Source of the DNA: JACPNK01 sp964479745
Lineage (GTDB): Bacteria > Patescibacteriota > Minisyncoccia > 2-02-FULL-40-12 > IGHO2-12-FULL-4
Direction: 5' to 3'
DNA: 17,475 nt
NCBI GenBank assembly: GCA_964479745.1
Contig: CAYZNJ010000010.1
Location: 1 to 17,475 of the forward strand
In this document: piece after piece, positions 5,187 to 12,990 of the stretch
How positions within the stretch are numbered: position 1 is the stretch's first letter
Layout: each line of letters begins with the position of its first letter
The notes under the pieces: model-generated
Told to the model about the DNA's origin: nothing
Databases searched by the model: none
What the model saw: the letters and a program-made list of their open reading frames with translations, nothing else
Made by a program: the position numbers and the translations under genes

Positions 5187-6281
5187 ATGAACGATAACCT
5201 AAGAGTCTTATATTTCGGCATTTATGACCCCGGTTATGCCCGCAATTGGGTCTTAATAAACGGCTTAAGAAAAAACGGCGTTGATGTTTTGGAATTAAGA
5301 AGAAAGCCCGGACGCCTTGCCTTGCTCAAGCTTTTTTTTGATTATTTAAAATTTAAGCAAAATTGTGATGTGATGGTCGTTGGTTTTCCCGGACAAGAGG
5401 TAATGTTTTTAACCAAATTGTTGGCTTGGCTTCTTCGGCTGAGCTCCAAACAGGCAAGGCCTGTTATTTTTGACGCCTTTACGTCGCATTACGGCGGCTA
5501 CATCTTAGACAGGGAAAAGTGGCCTAAAACCGGTTGGCGGGCGAAATATCTCAGGTTTTTAGACAAGCGGTCATGCGGGTTGGCCGATGTGGTTTTGCTT
5601 GATACTAACGCTCACATTGATTTTTTTGTAAACGAGTTTAAATTGCCGAAAGAAAAATTCAGAAGAATCTGGATAGGCGCCAACGACGAAAATTTTAGAC
5701 CTATGGAAGGAAAAAGTTATGGAGATAACAAGTTTCATCTCATATTTTTTGGCACCTATGTTCCCTTGCAAGGAGCGGAATATATCGTCAGAGCGGCAAA
5801 AATTTTGGAATCTTATGAAGACATAATTTTTCACTTTATAGGCAAAGGACAGGACAAGCCCAAAAGCGTTTCTTTAGCCGAGGAACTGGGGTTGAAAAAT
5901 ATAGAATTTACGGGTATGATGAAGCCCGAAGATTTGAGAGTTGAAATAGCCAAATCTGATATTGTTTTGGGTCTTTTCGGCAACACGCCCAAAACGCCGC
6001 TTGTTATTCCCAACAAGGTCTATGAGGCGTTGGCTATGAAAAAACCTGTTATTACCGCCGACACTCCGGCAATAAGAGAATTATTTGATAACAACGACAT
6101 GTATTTAATTCCGGCCGCCAATCCGAACGATATAGCGAAAGCGATCATGGAATTAAAAAGCAACGCGGAGTTACGGGATAAATTAGCGGAAAATGGCCAC
6201 CAGAAGTTTAAAGAAAACGCATCGCACAGAATATTGGGAGGAGAATTTTTAAAAATAATAAATGAAGTCCAAAAATCTTAA
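5187..6281 (+). CDS. GT4 family glycosyltransferase
   Basis: A 364-residue GT-B enzyme. It opens with LRVLYFGIYDPGYARNWVLINGL, characteristic of one GT4 branch, and keeps the donor-side motifs LIFFGTYVPLQGAEYIVRAA (about 187) and IPNKVYEALAMKKPVITADTPAIRELF (about 274-300). In this branch the NKVYEALAMxKPV segment takes the place of the classic EX7E region, with the Glu of VYEAL as the retained acid. It starts 2 bases after the previous stop with no Shine-Dalgarno sequence, and its last 20 bases overlap the downstream SDR gene, indicating translational coupling. Predicted soluble or membrane-peripheral; the sugar specificity is not visible. Confidence 0.88.
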   Translation: MNDNLRVLYFGIYDPGYARNWVLINGLRKNGVDVLELRRKPGRLALLKLFFDYLKFKQNCDVMVVGFPGQEVMFLTKLLAWLLRLSSKQARPVIFDAFTSHYGGYILDREKWPKTGWRAKYLRFLDKRSCGLADVVLLDTNAHIDFFVNEFKLPKEKFRRIWIGANDENFRPMEGKSYGDNKFHLIFFGTYVPLQGAEYIVRAAKILESYEDIIFHFIGKGQDKPKSVSLAEELGLKNIEFTGMMKPEDLRVEIAKSDIVLGLFGNTPKTPLVIPNKVYEALAMKKPVITADTPAIRELFDNNDMYLIPAANPNDIAKAIMELKSNAELRDKLAENGHQKFKENASHRILGGEFLKIINEVQKS

Positions 6282-7299
6282 AATCTTAGTAACCGGTTCG
6301 GCTGGTTTTATAGGAAGCCATTTGTATGACCGGCTTTTTGCTATGGGACATGAAGTATACGGCGTTGACGACCTTTCGGGGGGATTTATGAGAAATGTTT
6401 CCCAGAAAAAGTTTTTTACTAAACTAGATCTTAGAGACAGAACAAGGACAGCTGAATATATCAGCAAGCTAAAACCCGATATCATTTTTCACCTTGCTGC
6501 TGATGCCACCGAGGGCAGAAGCCAATTTACCCCTTTCAGCGCCGTTGACAGAAATTTGGTCGCCTACACTAATCTTCTTGTGCCGGCTATAAAACACGGT
6601 CTTAAAAAAATGATTCTAACCAGTTCAATGAGTGTTTATGGCGGTCAGCAGGCGCCTTTTCACGAGAGCATGATTCCCCAGCCGGAAGATATTTACGGAA
6701 TGTCTAAGGCGGCAATGGAAAAAACGACGGAGGTTATGGCAAAAGTTTACGGTTTTAAATATGTAATTATCCGGCCGCATAATGTTTACGGGAAGAATCA
6801 GAACTTAAGCGACCCGTACAGAAATGTGATAGGCATTTTTATCAATTGTTTGCTGCACGGCAAGAATTTCTATATTTACGGCGATGGAAAACAAAAACGC
6901 GCCTTTTCACATATTAACGATGTTGCGCCGGCAATGATAAGAGCCGGTTTCAGTAAAAAATGCGAAGGCAAAGTTTTTAATATCGGTTCGGACGAGGTGG
7001 TGTTTATAAAGGATATGGCCCGCATAGTTTTGGAAGAATTTTTTGGCAAAAAAAATATTCCGTCTGAATTTAGACCCAAAAATGTGCCGGACAGGCCGCA
7101 GGAAGTTAAATATGCTTACTGTACTCACACTGAAGCCGGGAAACTGCTTAACTTTAAAGCCAGTGTCGGGCTAAGGGAAGGTGTTAAAGAAATGATTGAA
7201 TGGGCGCGTGAACTGGGCAAACAGCCGTTTACATATCTTGCTTCTCTTGACCTTGAACATCCCGATACTCCCAAAACATGGAAGGCCAAATTGATTTAA
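6262..7299 (+). CDS. NAD-dependent epimerase/dehydratase (extended SDR)
   Basis: A 345-residue nucleotide-sugar enzyme. The Rossmann motif is TGSAGFIG (residues 11-18), with an acidic residue ending strand 2 in YGVDDLSGG. The catalytic set is SSMSVYG plus Y145xxxK149 (YGMSK), and C-terminal substrate-binding segments include RPHNVYGKNQ and FSHINDVAPAMIRAG. This is the layout of UDP-glucose 4-epimerase-like and dTDP-glucose dehydratase-like SDRs. The exact reaction cannot be fixed; epimerase is somewhat favoured. TAA at 6259-6261 closes the frame upstream, so ATG 6262 is the start even though GGAGGAG lies about 18 bases away, too far for normal use. The stop overlaps the next start as TAATG. 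Confidence 0.9.
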   Translation: MKSKNLKILVTGSAGFIGSHLYDRLFAMGHEVYGVDDLSGGFMRNVSQKKFFTKLDLRDRTRTAEYISKLKPDIIFHLAADATEGRSQFTPFSAVDRNLVAYTNLLVPAIKHGLKKMILTSSMSVYGGQQAPFHESMIPQPEDIYGMSKAAMEKTTEVMAKVYGFKYVIIRPHNVYGKNQNLSDPYRNVIGIFINCLLHGKNFYIYGDGKQKRAFSHINDVAPAMIRAGFSKKCEGKVFNIGSDEVVFIKDMARIVLEEFFGKKNIPSEFRPKNVPDRPQEVKYAYCTHTEAGKLLNFKASVGLREGVKEMIEWARELGKQPFTYLASLDLEHPDTPKTWKAKLI

Positions 7300-7925
7300 T
7301 GAAAAAAGAAGATTATCAGGATTTTTACGATCGATACTGGATTCAGGGCAAATCGGCCCATAAATACAGATACGATATCTTTCTTTCCTGGATAAGTCCC
7401 GGATCTAAAGTGCTTGATCTTGGTTGCGGCGACGGTTATTTGGCCGAGCTCATAGAGAAGAAAAATAATTGCGACGTAACCTGTTTGGATATCTCGGAAG
7501 TAGCTTTGAAAAAAGCCAAAGCCAGAAACTTGAAAGTTGTTTTAGGCAGTTTGGAAGACCCTCTTCCTTTCAACGACAACTCGTTTGACTACGTGATAGC
7601 TACTGAAGCTTTGGAACATATCTCTGCGACCGAAAAAGCTCTTTTGGAGATGGCCAGAGTTTCCAAAGGTCATATGCTTGTTTCAATACCCAATATAGCT
7701 TTTTGGAAACACAGATTAACCCTACTAAGCGGGCACTTTCCGAAACAATGGGTAATTCATCCGATGGAGCACCTTAGATATTGGTCGGTTGCTGATTTTA
7801 GAAAGATGCTTGAAAAGCAAAATTTTAAAATAACACACACTCAAGCCGGGAGCGGTAAAAGATATCTGCGGGATTTTTGGCCGAACCTGTTTGCCGAGCA
7901 AGTTTGCTTCAAATTATCAAAATGA
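7299..7925 (+). CDS. Class I SAM-dependent methyltransferase
   Basis: A 208-residue Rossmann-fold methyltransferase, probably acting on a sugar or lipid-linked glycan given its neighbours. Motif I is VLDLGCGDGYLAEL (Asp40 to Gly46), strand 2 ends CLDIS, and the motif IV region is FDYVIATEALEHI. SIPNIAFWKHRLTLL follows and YWSVADFRKMLEKQNF lies near the C-terminus, as in Methyltransf_11/23-type enzymes. ATG 7299 overlaps the preceding TAA by one base (TAATG). An ATG at 7278 in the same frame would add seven residues and overlap the upstream gene by 22 bases; I prefer 7299. The stop overlaps the next gene by ATGA. Substrate unknown. Confidence 0.88.
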   Translation: MKKEDYQDFYDRYWIQGKSAHKYRYDIFLSWISPGSKVLDLGCGDGYLAELIEKKNNCDVTCLDISEVALKKAKARNLKVVLGSLEDPLPFNDNSFDYVIATEALEHISATEKALLEMARVSKGHMLVSIPNIAFWKHRLTLLSGHFPKQWVIHPMEHLRYWSVADFRKMLEKQNFKITHTQAGSGKRYLRDFWPNLFAEQVCFKLSK

Positions 7926-9091
7926 AAATTTTTGTTAATTCCTACACTTACATATTTGACCGGCATCTGCGGATGTTTGATTTTTTTAAGAATAAGGAAG
8001 CGCTTGTTTTTATTATGCCCAAACTTTGGAAAGCCAAGGGCGGTAAAATCAAGGTCGTCCCGCCGGACAAAAGCGAATTTGCCATCATTAAAACATGGGC
8101 TCCTTTTTACCACTCGCACTACCCCGTAATAAAGGGGATGTTAAAAGGCTGGATGCCTTTCACCGGCATGATACTTAGAAAACTGGCCAAGAAAGGCGAC
8201 GTGCTGTTGAGCTCAGCCGAGCCTAACCAATTAAGCACTTATCTCTACAGCCGTTTGGCTAAAAAAATGGGTTTGAAGCATGTTTTTTTGACTTGGCAAA
8301 ATATTGCTTATACCAGACGCTTGAAAGGCCTGAAGCTCAAAATCACGGAGTGGCTTTTACGGCAGAATATTAACTTAAGCGCCGGCGCTCTTTTGGGTAC
8401 ACAGCAAGCGTATGAAATCTTAAAGCCGTATCTTAACGGCAAAATCAAGACAGCCGTTATTCCTCAATCCGGAGTTGATGTTGACATTTTTAAACCCGAT
8501 ATCCCAAGTGATTTCAGAAAAAAGTTTGGATTGGAAGGGAAATTCATATTTTTATTCGGCGCGGTGTTTGACGAGCGCAAGGGCGTTTTTACAACCATAA
8601 ACGCTTTTAATGAAGTATTGCCGAAGCTCTCGAATGCCCATTTAGTTATGATTGGCATAGGCAAACTTTGGTCCGGGGCGCATGATCTGGTCAATAAGCT
8701 TGGTATTGCTGATAAGGTTACTTTTATTGAATGGCTGCCGAATCATGAGTTGGCAGGCATCTTTTCTTCGGTTGACGTTTTGGTTCACCCTTCTGAACCA
8801 TATAAAGGCTGGGAAGAGCAATATGGTTGGACTCTGCTTCAGGCGTCGGCTAGCGGTTTGCCGGTCGTCGCTACGAATATAGGCGCCATACCCGAAGCTA
8901 TTCTTGATAAAAAAACCGGGATTTTGGTTGAACCCAAAAATACGCATGCCTTAGCTGAAGCTATGATATATTTGGCCCAGCATCCGGAAGTTAGAGCAGA
9001 GTTCGGTAAAAACGGGAGAGAACATATTCTTCAGAAATTTAGCCACAAAGTTATTGCAGAACGTTTGGGTAACTTTTTGGACTCTCTTTAA
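7922..9091 (+). CDS. GT4 family glycosyltransferase with EX7Q variant
   Basis: A 389-residue GT-B enzyme starting MKIFVNSYTYIFDRHLRMFDFF at an ATGA overlap with the methyltransferase; an upstream in-frame ATG at 7877 lies inside that gene and is rejected. The donor half shows FIFLFGAVFDERKGVFTTINAF (about 200) and the motif EEQYGWTLLQASASGLPVVAT. There the usual EX7E reads E299-X7-Q307, so the second acid, which normally contacts the donor ribose, is Gln. The rest of the fold, including TNIGAIPEAI and KKTGILVEPKN, looks intact, so activity is likely, perhaps with altered donor handling. It follows a methyltransferase and precedes an RmlD-like reductase within the operon. Confidence 0.88.
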   Translation: MKIFVNSYTYIFDRHLRMFDFFKNKEALVFIMPKLWKAKGGKIKVVPPDKSEFAIIKTWAPFYHSHYPVIKGMLKGWMPFTGMILRKLAKKGDVLLSSAEPNQLSTYLYSRLAKKMGLKHVFLTWQNIAYTRRLKGLKLKITEWLLRQNINLSAGALLGTQQAYEILKPYLNGKIKTAVIPQSGVDVDIFKPDIPSDFRKKFGLEGKFIFLFGAVFDERKGVFTTINAFNEVLPKLSNAHLVMIGIGKLWSGAHDLVNKLGIADKVTFIEWLPNHELAGIFSSVDVLVHPSEPYKGWEEQYGWTLLQASASGLPVVATNIGAIPEAILDKKTGILVEPKNTHALAEAMIYLAQHPEVRAEFGKNGREHILQKFSHKVIAERLGNFLDSL

Positions 9092-9092
9092 A

Positions 9093-9968
9093 ATGAAGAA
9101 AAAAATGAAAATAAAAATTCTGGTTACCGGAGCAAGCGGTATGCTCGGTTTGCGTTTGTGTAAAATACTAGAAAATAAGGGATTTAAAGTTTATAAAAAA
9201 AGATTTGATATTACATCTCAACCGGAGATAAAGAATGTGAGTGAAAAGCTTAAAGTTTCTGGTATAGACTATGTTATTCATTGCGCAGCTATGACTGAGG
9301 TTAACAAGTGTGAGCAAAACAAAGCGCTTTGTTATGAGGTAAATGCCGTGGGGACTAAAAATATTGTTGATCTGGCCCGGCAATTCAAGGCTAACTTAAT
9401 CTATATATCTACGCCTATGATATTTTCCGGAAAGAAGGGTAACTATAAGGAAACTGACATTCCGCACCCGGTTAATTATTATGCAAAAACCAAATTATTG
9501 GGCGAAAAAGAAGTTGTCAAATACAAGCAAGGCTTGGTAGTGAGAGTTAACCCGATTGGTGTTCGTCCGGTTAGGGCCCATCCTAGTTTTTTACAGTGGT
9601 TTGTTCAAGCCGCAAAACAAAACAAGTCCTTCAGCCTATTTTCTGATGTGAGGATAAATCCGATAAGCACAGATACATTTGGCCGAATATTACTTACGAT
9701 TATAAAAAATTTTAGACCGGGCATCTTACATCTTGGCAGCAGAGATATTGCTAACAAAGCCGATGTCTGGAAGCTTATAGTAAAAAAATTTCCTGGATTT
9801 AAGGGCCAGATTTCAATAGTTTCGGTTGACAAAACCGAAGCTGCTAAGATTGCCAACAGGCCCAAAGAAATGTGGCTTAATATTGAAAAGGCTATAACTT
9901 GGGGGGTCTTGCTTCCTTTGTGGCAAACAGAAGTCAAAAAAGTTTTGAAAGACCTAGGCATTAATTAA
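9093..9968 (+). CDS. RmlD-like NAD(P)-dependent sugar reductase (SDR)
   Basis: A 291-residue protein of the dTDP-4-dehydrorhamnose reductase (RmlD) superfamily. The Rossmann motif is TGASGMLG (residues 12-19); FDITSQPEI and VIHCAAMTEVNKCE (the family's NxAAxTxVDxxE region) follow, as does the catalytic Y130xxxK134 (YAKTK). In RmlD the Ser/Thr motif is usually STDYVFDG; here it reads S106-T107-P108-MIFSG, so the Thr is kept but the Asp is Pro. The C-terminal RPKEMWLN corresponds to the RPxxSxL segment of RmlD. It may reduce a 4-keto sugar, or be a diverged relative acting on another nucleotide sugar. ATG 9093 is one base past the previous stop; ATG 9105 would also keep the whole fold. No rmlA, rmlB or rmlC partner can be firmly named nearby. 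Confidence 0.82.
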   Translation: MKKKMKIKILVTGASGMLGLRLCKILENKGFKVYKKRFDITSQPEIKNVSEKLKVSGIDYVIHCAAMTEVNKCEQNKALCYEVNAVGTKNIVDLARQFKANLIYISTPMIFSGKKGNYKETDIPHPVNYYAKTKLLGEKEVVKYKQGLVVRVNPIGVRPVRAHPSFLQWFVQAAKQNKSFSLFSDVRINPISTDTFGRILLTIIKNFRPGILHLGSRDIANKADVWKLIVKKFPGFKGQISIVSVDKTEAAKIANRPKEMWLNIEKAITWGVLLPLWQTEVKKVLKDLGIN

Positions 9969-11120
9969 ATGAAATTAATTTATCTTTTTAATGGCCGGCT
10001 TCCGACAGAAAAAGCATATGGAATTCAAGTCGCCAAAATGTGCGAGGCTTTTGCAGAGGAAGGGCACGAAGTAAAACTATTATATCCCTACCGTAAAAAT
10101 CCAAGCATAAGTCAGGACATATTTTCTTATTATTTTGTCAAAAAAAACTTTCTAACTAAAGAAGTTAAATCTGGAGATTTTTACTTGCCGGGACTTTTGG
10201 ACAAAATAGCTTTTCTTATCAAAAATTATTTTTCAGCCAAAGCGCTGGCTGGCGAAGCGTTAAAAGAAAATGCCAATATCTATTATACTCGGGACGAGTT
10301 AGTGGCGTATCTTTTAAGCAAGAAAAACAAAAATGTTATTTTTGAATGCCATAGATTTTCAAATAAAAGAAAAAGATTTTATTTTTGTTTCAAAAAGAAA
10401 AATTTAAAAATAATTGCTATTTCCAACGGCATAAGGGAGGACTTGGTAAAGTTCGGTATCAAAGATTCTGACATATTGGTTGCACACGACGGCGTTGATT
10501 TGGCAGATTTTGACATTGATATATCAAAAGAAGAAGCCAGAGCCAGAGCTGATTTACCGCTGGACAAGAAAATTATTATGTATGCCGGACATCTTTTTGA
10601 ATGGAAAGGAACAGGAACCTTGTTGGAAGCGGCAAAGTTAATTTCTAGTGATCAATTTCTAACTGCGAAAAACTTTTTATTTGTCTTCGTAGGTGGAACC
10701 GAATATGATATAGAAAAGTTTCAGCAAAAGATAAAAGATATGGACTTAAAAAACGTCTTAATATTAGGCCATAAACCGCACAAAGAAATGCCAGTTTATC
10801 TAAAGGCAGCAGATCTTCTGGTACTGCCCAACTCCGCTAAAGAAGAAATTTCAAAGTCATATACTTCGCCGTTAAAACTTTTTGAATACATGGCTTCAAA
10901 AAGGCCTATCGTGGCATCGAATCTGCCTTCTATTAAAGAAGTTTTAGATCAAAATAATTCTTGGCTTGCAGAATCTGATAACAGCCGGCAACTGGCAGAA
11001 ACAATTAAGAAAGTTATTAACGACCCCATAAAATCTAATCAACTTGCCCAAAAAGCGTTTGAAGATGTAAAAAATTATACGTGGGCGGGCAGGGTGCGTA
11101 AGATATTGGATTTCATATGA
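9969..11120 (+). CDS. GT4 family glycosyltransferase
   Basis: A 383-residue GT-B enzyme starting MKLIYLFNGRLPTEKAYGIQVAKMCEAF, typical of one GT4 branch. The donor half contains IIMYAGHLFEWKGTGTLLEAAKL (about 197), ILGHKPHKEMPVYLKAADLLVLP, and SPLKLFEYMASKRPIVASNLPSI with the conserved acid E306. In this branch the first Glu of EX7E is absent and SPLKLFEYM is the hallmark. The ATG immediately follows the previous TAA without a base between, and the stop overlaps the next gene by ATGA. Codons are notably AT-rich here compared with the genes before it. Sugar donor and acceptor unknown. Confidence 0.88.
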   Translation: MKLIYLFNGRLPTEKAYGIQVAKMCEAFAEEGHEVKLLYPYRKNPSISQDIFSYYFVKKNFLTKEVKSGDFYLPGLLDKIAFLIKNYFSAKALAGEALKENANIYYTRDELVAYLLSKKNKNVIFECHRFSNKRKRFYFCFKKKNLKIIAISNGIREDLVKFGIKDSDILVAHDGVDLADFDIDISKEEARARADLPLDKKIIMYAGHLFEWKGTGTLLEAAKLISSDQFLTAKNFLFVFVGGTEYDIEKFQQKIKDMDLKNVLILGHKPHKEMPVYLKAADLLVLPNSAKEEISKSYTSPLKLFEYMASKRPIVASNLPSIKEVLDQNNSWLAESDNSRQLAETIKKVINDPIKSNQLAQKAFEDVKNYTWAGRVRKILDFI

Positions 11121-12040
11121 AGATGGTTAAAGAAGAATTATTTTTTGTCAAAGAAACTCTCCGCTATGGCTATGGGTGGAATGGCGTCTTAAAATATTTG
11201 GTAAATAAATTTTGGAAGGCAAAGGAGATTTATAACTTTAAATTGCCCGACTATAAACTAATTGACGGTGTTGAAATCCACACGCTTTGCCAAAAAAAGG
11301 ATGCTGTCATGCTTGCTTGGTCGCTTATGTCTTTTATGGACGCAACCGGTATTTGTCCAAAAGTTGTTGTCCATGACGACGGATCTTTTGACCAAAAGAC
11401 TAAAGACAAGTTAGAACATAAATTTCCGGAATTAACGGTTCTGCCTTTAAAAAAAGCTGACGAACTGGTCAACAATATGGCTGGCTTATCACCTAAACTT
11501 CTGGAATATAGAAATCACGGGCACAAATTGATATATAAACTGACGGATATTTTTCTGCTAAGCCAGTCGGAGAAAGTTATAGTTCTTGATTCTGATGTTC
11601 TGTTTTTTAACCGTCCGCGGGAAATTTTGGAGTTTATTGAGGGAGGTAGCAGTTACGACTCTTTGATTTCAAAACACAACGAGGCATATGATCTGAAGTT
11701 GTCGGAAGATTATGCGGAAAGACACAACATTTTAAAAAATTACGCTGATCTTATGAATTCCGGGATTATCCTGTATAAAAAAGATAAAGTTGAATTTGAC
11801 AAATTATTAGAATATTTTGAGAACACCCGGAGAGCGCCTGAAGACTATTTTGTTGAAATGTCGGGCTGGGGGTGCCTGATTGCTCAAACAAAGTTTAATT
11901 TTCTTCCGCTTGAGCGGTACAGCATCAGAGGCAGGCTAAATCAAAATACCGTGGCAAAACATTTTACCAACCCTAGGCGGCATGAGTTTTATATCTATGG
12001 CATGGGCATGGTTAAAAATAGAATTTTAGAACATGGATAA
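11117..12040 (+). CDS. GT8-like GT-A glycosyltransferase with DSD motif (paralogue 1)
   Basis: A 307-residue nucleotide-diphospho-sugar transferase. Landmarks are VEIHTLCQKKDAVMLAWSL near the N-terminal strand, VVVHDDGSF, the metal-binding D158-S159-D160 (VLDSDVLFF), the GT8-type SGIILY segment, SGWG, and H282 in KHFTNPRRHEFY, the likely third metal ligand as in the GT8 HFxGxxKPW motif. It therefore probably uses a divalent metal and a nucleotide-sugar donor. A colinear paralogue lies at 14168-15103, with shared motifs VVHDDGSFD, DSDxLFF, FxNTRR, GWG and KHFTxPRR. It begins at an ATGA overlap with the GT4 gene upstream. I cannot name the family more closely or the linkage formed. Confidence 0.8.
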   Translation: MKMVKEELFFVKETLRYGYGWNGVLKYLVNKFWKAKEIYNFKLPDYKLIDGVEIHTLCQKKDAVMLAWSLMSFMDATGICPKVVVHDDGSFDQKTKDKLEHKFPELTVLPLKKADELVNNMAGLSPKLLEYRNHGHKLIYKLTDIFLLSQSEKVIVLDSDVLFFNRPREILEFIEGGSSYDSLISKHNEAYDLKLSEDYAERHNILKNYADLMNSGIILYKKDKVEFDKLLEYFENTRRAPEDYFVEMSGWGCLIAQTKFNFLPLERYSIRGRLNQNTVAKHFTNPRRHEFYIYGMGMVKNRILEHG

Positions 12041-12986
12041 AAACATGACAAGCAAATTTTTGGTGACTGGCGGAGCCGGGTTTTTGGGTTCGCATATGTG
12101 CGACCTTCTTTTAAAGCATGGCGCAAAAGTTATTTGTGTAGACGATCTTTCTAATGGCAAGCTGGACAACATTAAACACATAAAAAATGATCGGAGTTTT
12201 AAATTCTATAAAAAAGATGTCAACAATTTAAGACAAATTAAACCGGTTTTCTTGAAAGAAAAACCTGACTATGTCATGCATTATGCGGCTATGGTCGGCG
12301 TTAAAAGGACAAGCGAGAGACCTTTGGAAGTTTTTAGAGACATTGAAGGGATAAAAAACATTGCTGAACTGTCAAGGCAAACTAAGGTTAAAAAAGTCCT
12401 TTTTACCTCTTCTTCGGAAGTATATGGCGAGCCGGTTAAGCTGCCGATAGCTGAAGATGACACCTTTAACAGCAAGTGGCCGTATGGTTTGGTCAAAATT
12501 TTAGGGGAACAGTATTTTTTGGCTTATTATGAAAAGTACGGCATACCGGTTACGATCGTCAGATTTTTCAATGTTTATGGACCGAGACAGGACTTCGGCG
12601 GTTCAGGCTTTGTCGTTTCGGTATTTTTAAAGAATGCTTTAGCGGGGAAGAAACTGGAGATATATGGCGGCGGTGAACAGACCAGAGATTTTGTTTATGT
12701 TGAAGATAATGTGAGGTTGAGCTTAAAAGCGTTTTTGAATGACAAAGTTAACGGCCGGCCAATGAATATCGGTTCGGGAAATTCTATAAGCATAAAACAG
12801 CTCGCAAATGAGATCAAAAAAATAATTCCCAATACAGAAACAATCTATAAACCGGCAAGAAGAAAAGGAGAAATAAAATATAGAACTCCCGACATCAGTT
12901 TTATGAAGAAAATGATTAAGGACGAACCAAAAATAAAATTAAAAGACGGAATATCAGAGACATTGAAATACATTAAAAACAGCTGA
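12033..12986 (+). CDS. NAD-dependent epimerase/dehydratase (extended SDR), last gene of the operon
   Basis: A 317-residue nucleotide-sugar SDR. It has TGGAGFLG (residues 12-19), VDDLSNGKLDNI after strand 2 (Asp favours NAD), MHYAAMVGVKR, the catalytic SSSEVYGEP, Y151xxxK155 (YGLVK), and C-terminal RFFNVYGPRQ and RDFVYVEDNVR. This is the pattern of UDP-glucuronate decarboxylase or UDP-glucose/GlcNAc 4-epimerase relatives, and I cannot separate them by eye. ATG 12033 overlaps the previous gene by 8 bases; ATG 12045, just ahead of SKFLVTGG, is equally workable. It ends only 4 bases from the stop of the oppositely oriented oxidoreductase, with no obvious terminator hairpin between them. Confidence 0.88.
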   Translation: MDKNMTSKFLVTGGAGFLGSHMCDLLLKHGAKVICVDDLSNGKLDNIKHIKNDRSFKFYKKDVNNLRQIKPVFLKEKPDYVMHYAAMVGVKRTSERPLEVFRDIEGIKNIAELSRQTKVKKVLFTSSSEVYGEPVKLPIAEDDTFNSKWPYGLVKILGEQYFLAYYEKYGIPVTIVRFFNVYGPRQDFGGSGFVVSVFLKNALAGKKLEIYGGGEQTRDFVYVEDNVRLSLKAFLNDKVNGRPMNIGSGNSISIKQLANEIKKIIPNTETIYKPARRKGEIKYRTPDISFMKKMIKDEPKIKLKDGISETLKYIKNS

Positions 12987-12990
12987 CATT

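Noticed and set aside
6237..6244. GGAGGAG as ribosome binding site for the SDR at 6262
   Set aside because: It lies about 18 bases from the ATG, and an in-frame TAA at 6259-6261 rules out an earlier start; it belongs to the coding sequence of the previous gene.
9960..9979. AT-only inverted repeat around the ATG at 9969
   Set aside because: ATTAATT/AATTAAT is too weak and too likely by chance in AT-rich DNA to call a regulatory hairpin.
11229..11268. Heptad-like DNA encoding NFKLPDYKLIDG at the start of the first GT8-like gene
   Set aside because: The peptide resembles the NYKL arrays, but the 7-bp phase slips by one base, the KL-to-KL spacing is five residues rather than seven, and the paralogue at 14168 has a segment of similar length here, so it is probably ordinary protein sequence.
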